NCBI GenBank assembly: GCA_046565765.1
Contig: JBKHXX010000033.1
Location: forward strand, 16,289 to 80,288
Source: JBFMCT01 sp046565765
GTDB lineage: Bacteria; Actinomycetota; Acidimicrobiia; Acidimicrobiales; AC-14
Reading direction: 5' to 3'
Length of the DNA: 64,000 nucleotides
The notes under the pieces were generated by a model. It was given only the letters and a program-made list of their open reading frames with translations. It was not told where the DNA came from and ran no database searches. Of the stretch, positions 9,633 to 18,319 are shown piece by piece. Made by a program: the position numbers and the translations under genes. The stretch's first letter is position 1. Each line of letters begins with the position of its first letter.

Positions 9633-10631
9633 TCACCGGCCGAGCACTGACAGTGCCCACCTCGTGATCGCTTCCAACGCCTCGTGCGCCATGGGCCGGC
9701 GCAGCGCGATCAGGCTCACCCGCTCCCACACCCGCTGGCCGGGATCGGGCGAGACGGGGTTGAAGTAGTGCTCGAGACCGGGCAGGACGACCAGGGTGAC
9801 GTCGTCGTTGCCGGCATCCCGCAAGACCCCGTAGGTGCGCAGGGCGTCCTCCACCGGCACGTTGAGGTCGTCGCCCCCGTGCAACACGAGGGCGGGACAG
9901 CGCACGGCCCGCATCTCGGCCGCATAGTCGGTGCCGAGGTCCTGGCGGAGCCGGGTGGTGGGCAGCTCGAGCGTCACGCCGCGGCCTTCCAGGCGCACGA
10001 CCTCCTCGCCTGCGGCGGCGCCCTCCAGCAGGCGTTCCATGCCTTCGCTGCGGAGCAGGCTCGCCGGCAGGTTGGCCTCCAGCCATGCACGCTGGTCGTC
10101 GGTGAACTCGACCCAATGGCGCCGCAACCGCCCCACGTTCCACCGGAGCATGTCCTCGATGGGCGACGACAGGGCGCCCAGCAGCCCCGCACCGGCGATC
10201 CCCGGCTCGTCGCGGCACACCCGGCAGGCCACCAGGGCGCCCGCACTGTGGCCGGCCACGGCCACCCGCTCCCCTGCGATCTCGGGCCGGGCCCGCAGCC
10301 ACCGGACGCAAGCGAGGGCGTCGGCCACGTCGGTGTGGTAGCCGACGTGGGCCGGGTCGCCCCCGGAGCGGCCGAAGCCCCTGCGGTCCCACCGCAGCGA
10401 GGCGATCCCCGCGCCCGCGAGGTCGTGGGCGATCCGTCGCATGGTGCCCGGTGCGGGCGGGTCGCCGGGCGTCCCTCCCTCGAGGACCAGGTCGCCGTCG
10501 CGGGTGTCGGCCCCGCTCCCCGCGATCAGGGCGACGGCGGGGACGGGAGTCGCCGCCGACGCCTCCTCGGGTAGGCACAGCACGGCGGCGATGCCCACGC
10601 CAGAGGCGACGGCGACCTCCTGCTCCCGCAC
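9633..10631 (-). CDS. Alpha/beta hydrolase (serine esterase/peptidase-like)
   Basis: 332 residues with an alpha/beta-hydrolase fold: oxyanion-region ALIAGSGADTRDGD, WDRRGFGRSGG, nucleophile elbow VAGHSAGALVA (Ser near residue 126), Asp in HGGDDLNVP and His in LPGLEHYFNP. The catalytic triad therefore looks complete. Family members hydrolyse esters or amides; the substrate is unknown. No signal peptide is visible. Start GTG at 10631 is 9 bp after the copB stop, so it is probably read from the copper-controlled copB promoter. A copper link for such a hydrolase is inference from position only. Confidence 0.85.
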   Translation of the reverse strand: MREQEVAVASGVGIAAVLCLPEEASAATPVPAVALIAGSGADTRDGDLVLEGGTPGDPPAPGTMRRIAHDLAGAGIASLRWDRRGFGRSGGDPAHVGYHTDVADALACVRWLRARPEIAGERVAVAGHSAGALVACRVCRDEPGIAGAGLLGALSSPIEDMLRWNVGRLRRHWVEFTDDQRAWLEANLPASLLRSEGMERLLEGAAAGEEVVRLEGRGVTLELPTTRLRQDLGTDYAAEMRAVRCPALVLHGGDDLNVPVEDALRTYGVLRDAGNDDVTLVVLPGLEHYFNPVSPDPGQRVWERVSLIALRRPMAHEALEAITRWALSVLGR

Positions 10632-10640
10632 CGGCGCTGT

Positions 10641-12770
10641 CTACACCGGCCGGGGACGGGCCCGCCGGCCGTGACCGTGGCCCGGCGCCGATGCCGGGCC
10701 GCCGCCCTGCTCCTCCGACCCGCCCGGGCGCAGGCGGAGCCGGCGCAGCAGCTGGGCGTTGAGGGCCACCACCACGGTGGAGCCGCTCATGAGGATGGCG
10801 CCCACCGCCGGCGGGAGGGTGATGCCGGCCCAGGCGAACGCCCCGGCCGCCAGGGGCAGGGCGACAACGTTGTAGCCGGCCGCCCACCCCAGGTTCTGCA
10901 GCATCTTGCGGTAGCCGGCCTTGGAGAGGCGGATGACGCCCACCACACCCCTGGGGTCGCTGGAGGCGAGCACCACCCCGGCCGACTCGATGGCCACGTC
11001 GGTGCCCGCCCCGATGGCGATCCCCACGTCGGCCCGGGCCAGCGCCGGGGCGTCGTTCACCCCGTCGCCGACCATGGCGACCGTCGTGCCCTGCTCCTGG
11101 AGCCGGGCCACCACCGCGTCCTTGTCCTCGGGCAGGACTTCGGCGAAGACCTCGTCGACGCCGACCTCGGCACCGACCGCCTCGGCCACCCGGCGGGCGT
11201 CGCCGGTGATCATCACGACCCGGCGGCCCAGGGCCCTCAGCTCGGCCACGGCCTCCTTGGCCTCGGGGCGGACCTCGTCCTCCAGGGCCAGGGCCCCGAC
11301 CACCTCGTCGCCCCGGACCAGGTGCAGCACGGCCGCGCCCCGCTCCTCCCACGCCGCCACCGGCTCGGCGAGGGCGGCGGGCACGTCGAGGTTGCGCTCC
11401 CGCAGGAGGGCGGGGCCGCCGACGGCGTAGCGCGTGCCGTCGACCGAGGCCTCGACGCCCCGGCCGGTGATCGAACGGAACTCGCTGGCCCGGGGGACGG
11501 CCGTACCGGCCCGCGCGGCCGCGGCGCTGACGATGGCCCGGGCCAGCGGGTGCTCGGAGTCGGCCTCGACCGCGGCCGCCACCCGCAGGACCTCGTCCTC
11601 GTCCAGGTCGGAGCGGCCACGCAGGCCGGCCGTGCCGCTGACCACGTGGGCCCCCTTGGTCAGGGTGCCCGTCTTGTCGAACAGCACCGTCTGCACCGTG
11701 CGCATGCGCTCCAGGGCCAGGCGGTCCTTGAGCAGGATGCCGCTGCGGGCGGACAAGGCCGTCGAGATGCTCACCACCAGCGGGATGGCCAGCCCGAGGG
11801 CGTGCGGGCAGGCGATGACCAGGACGGTCACCGTGCGCACGACCGCGTCCTCCACGTCGCCCAGCGCCCACCAGGTCAGGAACGTCGCCGCGCCGGTGCC
11901 GGCGGCCACGTAGAACAGCAGGGCGGCGAACCGGTCGGCCAGCATCTGGGCCCGGGACCGGCTGGCCTGGGCCTCCGCCACCAGCCGCTGGATCCCGGCG
12001 AGGGCCGTCTCCTCCCCGACCGCCTCCACCTCCACCCGCACCGAGGAGTCGGCGGCCACCGTGCCCGCCACGACCCGGTCGCCCGGCCGGCGGGGGACGG
12101 GCCGCGACTCGCCGGTGACCATGGACTCGTCGAACTCGGCCTCACCCTCGACCACCCGCCCGTCGGCCGGGACCCTGGCGCCGGAGCGGACGAGGACCAC
12201 GTCGCCGGGGCCCAGGTCGGCGATGGCCACGGTCTCGACCTGCCCATCCGCCGTCACCCGTTCGGCCTCGTCGGGGAGCAGTTCGGCCAGTGCGCTCAGG
12301 GCGCCCCGAGCCTGCCCGATGGCCCGCATCTCCAGCCAGTGGCCGAGCAGCATGATGCTGATCAGGGCCCCCAGCTCCCACCAGAACTCGAGGTCGAGAG
12401 CGCCCAGGCTGGTGGCCAGCGAGGCCCCGTAGGCCACCGAGATGGCCATGGCGATCAGCAGCATCATGCCCGGACGCCTCGACCGGGCCTCGGCCACGCC
12501 TCCGGTGAGGAACGGCCAGCCGCCGTAGAGGAACACAGCCGTGCCCAGGACCGGCCCGACGGCGCCGTCGCCGGGGACGTCGAGGGAGTACCCGAACCAC
12601 TCCTGGATCATCTCGGCCGTCACGACCAGGGGGACGGTCAGCAGCAGGCTCCACCAGAACCGGGTGCGGAACATGGCGGCGTGGTCGCCGTGCCCCTGAT
12701 GCCCGCGCCCGTGCCCGCCGTCGTGGCCCGTGTCGTGGTGCTTGATCATGGTCCCGTGGGCTGCGTTCAC
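10641..12770 (-). CDS. copB: Copper-translocating P1B-type ATPase, CPH class
   Basis: 709 residues. A His-rich N-terminus (HHDTGHDGGHGRGHQGHGDH) replaces the usual CxxC metal-binding domain. Eight membrane segments are expected, with the transport-site motif CPH in ACPHALGLAIP near residue 322, which marks the CopB (P1B-3) class. An actuator TGE loop (VTGESRP), the phosphorylation motif DKTGTLTKG near residue 364 and GDGVNDAPAL hinge are present. It exports copper, in CopB members reported mainly as Cu(II) or Cu(I). Start GTG at 12770 has GGGAGG about 7 bases upstream. A CsoR-type palindrome sits in its promoter. The hydrolase gene follows by 9 bp. Confidence 0.92.
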   Translation of the reverse strand: MNAAHGTMIKHHDTGHDGGHGRGHQGHGDHAAMFRTRFWWSLLLTVPLVVTAEMIQEWFGYSLDVPGDGAVGPVLGTAVFLYGGWPFLTGGVAEARSRRPGMMLLIAMAISVAYGASLATSLGALDLEFWWELGALISIMLLGHWLEMRAIGQARGALSALAELLPDEAERVTADGQVETVAIADLGPGDVVLVRSGARVPADGRVVEGEAEFDESMVTGESRPVPRRPGDRVVAGTVAADSSVRVEVEAVGEETALAGIQRLVAEAQASRSRAQMLADRFAALLFYVAAGTGAATFLTWWALGDVEDAVVRTVTVLVIACPHALGLAIPLVVSISTALSARSGILLKDRLALERMRTVQTVLFDKTGTLTKGAHVVSGTAGLRGRSDLDEDEVLRVAAAVEADSEHPLARAIVSAAAARAGTAVPRASEFRSITGRGVEASVDGTRYAVGGPALLRERNLDVPAALAEPVAAWEERGAAVLHLVRGDEVVGALALEDEVRPEAKEAVAELRALGRRVVMITGDARRVAEAVGAEVGVDEVFAEVLPEDKDAVVARLQEQGTTVAMVGDGVNDAPALARADVGIAIGAGTDVAIESAGVVLASSDPRGVVGVIRLSKAGYRKMLQNLGWAAGYNVVALPLAAGAFAWAGITLPPAVGAILMSGSTVVVALNAQLLRRLRLRPGGSEEQGGGPASAPGHGHGRRARPRPV

Positions 12771-12811
12771 CGGTGGTCCTCCCTCGGCTCCCCGACATCC
12801 GTCGTCCTAGT

Positions 12812-12838
12812 AGTATACCCCCCTAGGGTATTTGTCAC
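12812..12838 (-). promoter_or_regulatory. Probable copB promoter
   Basis: On the minus strand GTGACA (12838-12833) and TATACT (12817-12812) each match sigma-70-like -35 and -10 consensus at five of six positions, with a rather short 15-bp spacer. The start codon of copB is about 40 bp downstream. The operator-like palindrome fills the spacer, so bound repressor would block polymerase. Confidence 0.55.
12815..12831. promoter_or_regulatory. CsoR-type copper operator
   Basis: The 17-bp sequence ATACCCCCCTAGGGTAT is a pseudo-palindrome (ATACCC, five bases, GGGTAT). GC-tract palindromes flanked by TA of this kind are the known binding sites of CsoR-family copper-sensing repressors in actinobacteria. 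It lies inside the probable copB promoter and about 80 bp before the divergent secreted protein gene. No csoR gene is present in the window, so the regulator must be elsewhere. Confidence 0.7.
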
Positions 12839-12908
12839 GGGGATCTCCTCGCTATGTGCACCGGCGGACTATCTTCGGGATGGAAGCAGTTACAGGGGGA
12901 GGTGGCTC

Positions 12909-13520
12909 GTGTCCCGAGGAGCCCTGCCGATGGGAACGGCGTGGTCGAAGCGATCGATCGGAACGGTGGTCGCGGCCGTGGCAACGGCTCTGGGCGTGGT
13001 CGGAGCCACCGCGTTCGCCTGCATCGCTCCGGCCACCCTCAACCTGTCCAGCGCCGCCGGCCGGCCGGGGGACATCGTCACCGTCAGCGGCAAGTCTTGG
13101 CGGCCCGACAGCAACAGCACCGCCCCCGTGCGCATCCACTGGCACAGCCCCGCAGGCCAGGTGCTCGCCTCGGTCGTTCCCAACCAGCAGGGTGAGTTCG
13201 AGACGACGATCACGATCCCCGACGGCCCTCCCGGCTTCTACGCCATCACCGGCGTGCTGCGTGACGAGCAGGGGGCCGACGCCCCGGGCACCCCGTCGCG
13301 GGCCCTGTTCGAGATACGCAACCCGGCTGCCGCTCCGGCGCCCGAACCGGCCGCCACCTCGTTCACCCCCACCGCCGAGCCCGAAGGCTCTTCGTTCCCC
13401 TTGGCCCTGGTCATGGGCCTCGGCGCGGTGGGGCTGGTGCTCTTCGCCGGGGGGTTCGTGGCGGTGACGAGGGGGCGGCGGGCCGAGTCGGCCACGCCCG
13501 CCCCGGTCCGCCAGCGCTAG
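12909..13520 (+). CDS. Membrane-anchored secreted protein of unknown function
   Basis: 203 residues from GTG at 12909 (GGGGGAGG 6 bases upstream); an in-frame ATG at 12930 is an alternative start. It has an N-terminal signal segment (TVVAAVATALGVVGATAFAC), then an immunoglobulin-like or TIG-like beta domain (LSSAAGRPGDIVTVSGKSW, DGPPGFYAITGVL), and a Pro/Ala-rich linker. A C-terminal membrane helix (ALVMGLGAVGLVLFAGGFVA) and basic tail RGRR follow. This is a surface protein held by its C-terminal helix. It is divergent from copB across the CsoR-type operator, so copper control is possible. I do not recognise a specific family. Confidence 0.75.
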   Translation: MSRGALPMGTAWSKRSIGTVVAAVATALGVVGATAFACIAPATLNLSSAAGRPGDIVTVSGKSWRPDSNSTAPVRIHWHSPAGQVLASVVPNQQGEFETTITIPDGPPGFYAITGVLRDEQGADAPGTPSRALFEIRNPAAAPAPEPAATSFTPTAEPEGSSFPLALVMGLGAVGLVLFAGGFVAVTRGRRAESATPAPVRQR

Positions 13521-13529
13521 CACTGTCGA

Positions 13530-15704
13530 TCACGGCGAGTCCTCCAGGCACTCCGGCGCCCAGCACGGCCGGGCCACCGGAAGTCGCAACGGCGCCGTCC
13601 TGGGACGCTCGACGGTGGGATCCTCGAACGCCACCGGCTGCTGCCCCCTCAGCGCCGCGGTCATGAACGCCCGCCACACCGGTGCGGCCATGGCGCCCCC
13701 CGTCAGCCCCCGCACCGGCTCGCGGCGGTCGGGATGGCCGATCCAGACCGCCGTCGACAGGGTCGGCACCGCCCCCACGAACCAGGCGTCGGCCGAGTCC
13801 TCGGTCGTGCCCGTCTTGCCCAGCACGTCCCAGCCGGGGAGCGACGCGCCCGCCCCGGTGCCCTCCTCGACGGCGTCCACGAGGATGTCGACGAGCGCCG
13901 CGTTCACGGCCGGGTCCAGGGCGACCTCGGGTGCGGGGGCGGCCCGGTACAGGGACGCCCCGTCGGGGCCGACGACCTCCTCGATCACGTAGGGCGGGGT
14001 GCGGGTGCCGTTGGCGGCGAAGGCGGAGTAGGCCGAGGCGAGCTGGAGCGGTGAGACGCCGTGGGTGAGCCCTCCCAGGGCCATCGACGGGCCTCGCGAC
14101 TCGGGCGGGCCGAGCGATCGGACCGGATCGATCCCCAGCCGCTCGGCCATCGCCGCCATCCGGTCCGCCCCCAGGGCCACACCGAGCTGGGCGAACGCGG
14201 TGTTCACGCTGTTGACGACGGCTTCACGAACCCCGATCAGCCCGTAGTCCTCCCCGTCGTAGTTGTCGACCCGCCACGGCGGGAGTCCGCGCTCGTAGTC
14301 GATCTCGATCGGCCCGTCGCCGACCAGGGCCTGCCACTCGGGCATTCCCGCCTCCAGGGCGGCCGCCGCCACCAGCGGCTTGAACGTGCTGCCCGGCTGG
14401 CGGCCGCCCTGGGTGGCCACGTCGAACTGCCCCGCCGCCGCCGCCCCCGAGGTGCTCAGGGCCGCGATCCGTCCCGACCGCGGGTCGACCGCCACGACCG
14501 CCGCGCCCAGCCGCTCGGGGACCCACCGGGCCGCGGTGCGGGCCGCGACCTGGAGCCTGGGATCGACGGTGGCCTTGATCGTCAGGCCGCCGGTCTGGAG
14601 CAGCCGCCGGCGGTCGGCCTCGGTCTGCCCGAAGGCGGGATTGGCCAGGAACTCCCGCTTGACCGCCTCGAGCACCGCCGGCTCGATGTTGGTGGGGGGC
14701 CGGTGCGGGATCACGCCGAGTGGAGCGGCGCCCGCCGCGTCGGCCTCCTCGGCCGTGACCGTGCCCAGCCCCACCATGGCCGCCAGCACTTCGCCGCGAC
14801 GGGCCCGGGCCGCGCCCGGAGCGGTGCGCGGGTCGAGGGCCGCAGGGGCGCGGATGAGGCCGGCCAGCAGAGCGGCCTGCTCCAGGGTCAGCTCGGCCAA
14901 GGCCACACCGAAGAACTCCTCGGCGGCGGCGGCCACGCCGTAGGCCTGGGCGCCGAAGTAGACCTGGTTCAGGTACCGCTCCAGCAGCTGGTCCTTGGAG
15001 AACCGCTCCTCCAGGGCGAGGGCGTAGACCAGCTCCTTGCCCTTGCGGAGGAAGGTGGCGCTGTCGCCCACGTGGTTCTGCTTGGCCAGCTGCTGGGTGA
15101 TGGTCGACGCGCCCTGCGTGACGGCCCCGGCCCGCAGGTTCGCCATCGCAGCCCGGCCGATGGCCTCGGCGTCGAAGCCCCCGTGCGTCCGGAACCGCTG
15201 GTCCTCGGCGGCGATCACCGCGTCCCGCACCAACTGGGGGACGTCGGCCAGCGGCACCTCGCGCCGGTTGACCCCGTCGTGGACCACCGCCATCGTGCTC
15301 CCGTCGGCGGCCAGCACCGTCGACCGCCGCTCCAGGGCCTGGAGGGTGGGCCGGAGCGGGCCCGCGGCCACCTTCAGCCCCTCCCCCGCCACCGGCACGC
15401 CCACCAGGACCAGCACCGCGGCGTGCACCGTCCACCGGGCGAACGGGGACGACCGGGCAGCGGAGCCCGCAACCGCCGGTCGGGGCCGGGTGACGGTCCC
15501 GGCTGCACGCGTCCCCGCCTGCCGCGGGCCGCCGACCACGGCAGCAGCCCGTGCTGCCACCCACCCGAGGGAGGCGGTGAGGACCCAGACGGCGAGCGAC
15601 ACCGCTTCCCGCAGGCGCCTGGAGGGCGGCGGGCGGCGTCGCCGGAGGAGGCGCTCCAGGTCGTCGTCGACCTCCCGGAGACGCGCCTCGGTGGTCCCCA
15701 CCAA
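13530..15704 (-). CDS. Class A penicillin-binding protein (transglycosylase/transpeptidase)
   Basis: 724 residues. A cytoplasmic basic N-terminus with two hydrophobic segments precedes the GT51 glycosyltransferase (catalytic Glu in AAEDQRF near residue 165, GASTITQQLAKQ, RKGKELVYALALEE). The transpeptidase domain has SxxK in GSTFKPL near residue 438, SVN in VVNSVNTAFA and KTG in LGKTGTTEDSADAW. All catalytic motifs are intact, so it should polymerise and cross-link peptidoglycan outside the membrane. The start is TTG 15704 or GTG 15701. It ends 9 bp from the convergent secreted protein gene. Two further class A PBPs occur at 53-58 kb and are more like each other than like this one. Confidence 0.93.
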   Translation of the reverse strand: MVGTTEARLREVDDDLERLLRRRRPPPSRRLREAVSLAVWVLTASLGWVAARAAAVVGGPRQAGTRAAGTVTRPRPAVAGSAARSSPFARWTVHAAVLVLVGVPVAGEGLKVAAGPLRPTLQALERRSTVLAADGSTMAVVHDGVNRREVPLADVPQLVRDAVIAAEDQRFRTHGGFDAEAIGRAAMANLRAGAVTQGASTITQQLAKQNHVGDSATFLRKGKELVYALALEERFSKDQLLERYLNQVYFGAQAYGVAAAAEEFFGVALAELTLEQAALLAGLIRAPAALDPRTAPGAARARRGEVLAAMVGLGTVTAEEADAAGAAPLGVIPHRPPTNIEPAVLEAVKREFLANPAFGQTEADRRRLLQTGGLTIKATVDPRLQVAARTAARWVPERLGAAVVAVDPRSGRIAALSTSGAAAAGQFDVATQGGRQPGSTFKPLVAAAALEAGMPEWQALVGDGPIEIDYERGLPPWRVDNYDGEDYGLIGVREAVVNSVNTAFAQLGVALGADRMAAMAERLGIDPVRSLGPPESRGPSMALGGLTHGVSPLQLASAYSAFAANGTRTPPYVIEEVVGPDGASLYRAAPAPEVALDPAVNAALVDILVDAVEEGTGAGASLPGWDVLGKTGTTEDSADAWFVGAVPTLSTAVWIGHPDRREPVRGLTGGAMAAPVWRAFMTAALRGQQPVAFEDPTVERPRTAPLRLPVARPCWAPECLEDSP

Positions 15705-15756
15705 CTCTGCCTACCCCGGCGCGGCCGGTCCCCAACGTCGCCGCCCGTGCGCCGAG

Positions 15757-15793
15757 TGTGCACTTTCCTACCTGAGAGGTAGGAAAATGCACA
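15757..15793. terminator. Strong 17-bp inverted repeat, probable terminator or repeat element
   Basis: TGTGCACTTTCCTACCT (15757-15773) and AGGTAGGAAAATGCACA (15777-15793) are inverted repeats with one mismatch and a 3-base spacer. It sits in the 110-bp gap between the decarboxylase stop and the PBP start, at the end of the long pknG-type gene run. No clear U-tract follows, so it may be an RNA-stabilising or dispersed palindromic element instead of a simple intrinsic terminator. Confidence 0.6.
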
Positions 15794-15814
15794 GTCGGCG
15801 GGATCCGGGCGCCG

Positions 15815-17182
15815 CTAGCGGAGCGAGTCGAAGATCATCCGCATGTCGTCGAGGGTGGTGCGGGGGTTGACCACGCACAGCCGCAGCATGGGGCGGCCGG
15901 CGTGGGACGACGGCACCACGAAGGCGAGGCCCGACTGGAGCATGCGGTCCGACCAGGCGACGTAGTCCTCGGCCTCCCAGCCCGACCGGCGGAACGCCAG
16001 CACCGAGAGCTCGGGTTCCACCACCAGCTCCAGGTGGGGCGCGTCGCGCACCAGGTCGGCCGCCTCCCGGGTCACCCGGAGGCCCGCCTCCACCGCCTCG
16101 GCGTAGGCGTCGGTGCCGTGAGCGGCCAGGGAGAACCAGAACGGCAGGCCGCGGGCCCGGCGCGTGAGATGGACGGCGTAGTCGGAGGGGTTCCAGGCGT
16201 CGCCGTAGAGGACGTCGAGGTAGGCGGCGTGCTGCACGTGGGCGGCCCGGGCCAGGACGGGGTTGCGGTAGAGCAGGGCGCACACGTCGAAGGGCGCGAA
16301 GAGCCACTTGTGGGGGTCGACGATCAGCGAGTCGGCCCGCTCCACCCCCGCAAACCTCGATCGGACGGAGGGGGCGGCGAGCGCCGCACCTCCGTAGGCC
16401 GCGTCCACGTGGAGCCACACGTCGGCCTCCTCGCAGGCTGCGGCGACGCCGTCCAGGTCGTCGACCAGCCCGAGGTTGGTCGTCCCCGCCGTGGCCACCA
16501 CGGCCGCCACCCGCTGCCCCTCGGCCGCCAGGACCGGCGCCAACCCGTCGCCCGTCAGCCGGTCCCCGGGGATGACCAGCAGGTCGGCGTCCATCACGTC
16601 GGCCGCGCTGTGGACCGACGAGTGCGTCCCGTCGGAGACGACCACCGCCCACCGGGGAGGGCGGGAGCGCCCGGCCTCGGCGAGGGCGACGGTGGCCGCG
16701 TTCCGGGCCGTCACCAGGGCCGACAGGTTGCCGTTGGTCCCTCCCGACACGAAGCACCCGCCGGTCGACGGCGGCAGACCGGCCAGGTCGGCCAGCCACC
16801 GCAGGGCCTGGTTCTCGGCCCACACCGCCCCCGCCCCCTCCAGCCACGAACCGGCGTAGATGGAGCACGCGCTCACGACCAGGTCGGCGAGGATCGACAC
16901 CTCGCTGGGGGCGGTCGGCACGAAGGCGAGGTACCGGGGCGAGTCCGACGACAGGCACGCCGGCTCGAGGACATCGGCGAAGACCCGCAGCGCCTCGGCC
17001 GCGCCGATCCCTTCGGGGGTGATCGTCCGCCCCGCGGCGGCGTCCAGGGCCTCGGGCGACTGGGGGTGGCCGAGCGGGACGCCCCCGGGTCCGGCGTCGG
17101 CCCGGGCCCGGCGGAGTGCGAAAGCAAAGACGGCCTCCGCCAGCTCGTCCATCCCGGCGTCGTAGCGGTGCATGGCGTCCAT
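15815..17182 (-). CDS. PLP-dependent group II amino-acid decarboxylase
   Basis: 455 residues of the glutamate/aromatic amino-acid decarboxylase family. Seen: FVSGGTNGNLSALVTAR (phosphate-binding region), HVDAAYGGAAL (PLP-ring Asp), DPHKWLFAPFDVCALLYRNP (Schiff-base Lys near residue 291) and the C-terminal MLRLCVVNPRTT. These enzymes remove CO2 from amino acids such as tryptophan, tyrosine or glutamate to give amines; the substrate cannot be fixed from motifs. Start ATG at 17182 lies 8 bp after the stop of the binding-protein gene, so it is the last gene of the pknG-type run. That context suggests its amine product or substrate may relate to the sensed ligand, which is inference. Confidence 0.85.
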   Translation of the reverse strand: MDAMHRYDAGMDELAEAVFAFALRRARADAGPGGVPLGHPQSPEALDAAAGRTITPEGIGAAEALRVFADVLEPACLSSDSPRYLAFVPTAPSEVSILADLVVSACSIYAGSWLEGAGAVWAENQALRWLADLAGLPPSTGGCFVSGGTNGNLSALVTARNAATVALAEAGRSRPPRWAVVVSDGTHSSVHSAADVMDADLLVIPGDRLTGDGLAPVLAAEGQRVAAVVATAGTTNLGLVDDLDGVAAACEEADVWLHVDAAYGGAALAAPSVRSRFAGVERADSLIVDPHKWLFAPFDVCALLYRNPVLARAAHVQHAAYLDVLYGDAWNPSDYAVHLTRRARGLPFWFSLAAHGTDAYAEAVEAGLRVTREAADLVRDAPHLELVVEPELSVLAFRRSGWEAEDYVAWSDRMLQSGLAFVVPSSHAGRPMLRLCVVNPRTTLDDMRMIFDSLR

Positions 17183-17190
17183 GTCCCGCC

Positions 17191-18309
17191 TCAGCCGGTG
17201 ATGGCCGAGAACCGCTCCTGGAGACGGTCCTCCTCGGGCGCGTCCAACCCGGACCAGAAGTACAGGCGCCGGCGCGTCTCGTCGTCAGGAAAGAGGATCG
17301 GGTTGTCGGCCAGGCGAGCGGCCTCCCCACCGGCCCGGGCCAGCTCCTCCCGCACGCCCAGCACGGGGCTGATGTACTGGACCGCCTCGGTGAGGCGGGC
17401 GGCGTTGGCCGGGTCGTAGAAGAAGTCCATCCAGTCGGCGGCGGCGGCCGGGTTGGCTGCGTGGCGGGGGATGACCATGCTGTCGAACCAGCGGATGCCG
17501 CCCTCCACCGGGATGACGAAGCGGATGTCGGGACGCTCCCGTTGGAGCTGGATGATGTCACCCGACCACGCCAGGCAGGCGGCGAACCTCCCCTCCTGGA
17601 GGGCGTCGACGAACTCGTTGGCGGTGAAGCCGGCGATCTGGCCGTCGGCCACGGCCGACTCCAGCCGGCCCAGGGCCGCCTCGGCGGCGGGAACGGTCGC
17701 CCGGGACGGGTCGGCGCCCTGCGTCAGCATCACGAGGGCCACCGTCTCCCGCATCTCGCTCACCATGCCCACCCGGCCCCGCAGGGCCGGGTCGAACAGG
17801 TCGGCCACCGCCCGGATCTCGCGCCCTCCGGTCAGCGCCGGGTTGTAGGCGATGCCGGTGATCCCCACCTGCCAGGGCATGTGGTAGCGGGCGCCCCGGT
17901 CCCACGGCATACCCAGGAAGGCGGGGTCGATGTTGACGTGGTTGGGCACCCGCTCCACCGGCACCTGCTCCAGCCAGCCCCGGTCGAGCAGGCGGGCCAC
18001 GGCCCAGTAGGTGGGGACGATGACGTCGTAGCCGGTCGGCCGTCCCTCCCCGAGGGTCGGCTCGAAGACGTCGGCGAACGCCTCCTCGTTACCGTTGTAC
18101 TCCTCCACGTAGTCGACCGCGATCCCGGTCAGGCCGCCGAACTCGCCGAGCAGGTCGGGGTCGATGTAGTCGGGCCAGTTGAGGACCCGAAGCGAGTCGT
18201 CGTCCACGCCGGTGGGCAGGCTGCGGGGCTCGTCCCGGCTCGTGCAGCCCAGGGCGGCGCCCGCCAGCACCGCCGCCGACACGCCCAGCAACCGCCTCCG
18301 CGTCAGCAT
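17191..18309 (-). CDS. Periplasmic polyamine-type (PotD-like) solute-binding lipoprotein
   Basis: 372 residues. The N-terminus MLTRRRLLGVSAAVLAGAALGC has a twin-arginine motif and a Cys at residue 22, in an atypical lipobox (ALGC). The mature part looks like spermidine/putrescine-binding proteins: LRVLNWPDYIDPDLLGEF, YDVIVPTYWAVARLLDRG, TGIAYNP and an acidic SGDIIQL segment. No ABC permease or ATPase gene accompanies it. It follows a GlnX-like gene by 10 bp; in mycobacteria and corynebacteria the equivalent position holds GlnH, an amino-acid sensor for PknG. I infer a sensing role, not uptake. Start ATG 18309 has GAGGGGG about 6 bases upstream. Confidence 0.82.
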   Translation of the reverse strand: MLTRRRLLGVSAAVLAGAALGCTSRDEPRSLPTGVDDDSLRVLNWPDYIDPDLLGEFGGLTGIAVDYVEEYNGNEEAFADVFEPTLGEGRPTGYDVIVPTYWAVARLLDRGWLEQVPVERVPNHVNIDPAFLGMPWDRGARYHMPWQVGITGIAYNPALTGGREIRAVADLFDPALRGRVGMVSEMRETVALVMLTQGADPSRATVPAAEAALGRLESAVADGQIAGFTANEFVDALQEGRFAACLAWSGDIIQLQRERPDIRFVIPVEGGIRWFDSMVIPRHAANPAAAADWMDFFYDPANAARLTEAVQYISPVLGVREELARAGGEAARLADNPILFPDDETRRRLYFWSGLDAPEEDRLQERFSAITG

Positions 18310-18319
18310 GGCAGCCCCC

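Noticed and set aside
9621..9635. TCAG tetranucleotide repeat
   Set aside because: Only about 3.5 units at the 3' end of a gene; too short to call a functional repeat.
10671..12900. Plus-strand open frame extending upstream of the secreted protein across copB
   Set aside because: Only the part after 12909 has a signal peptide and a ribosome site; the rest is antisense to a well-supported ATPase.
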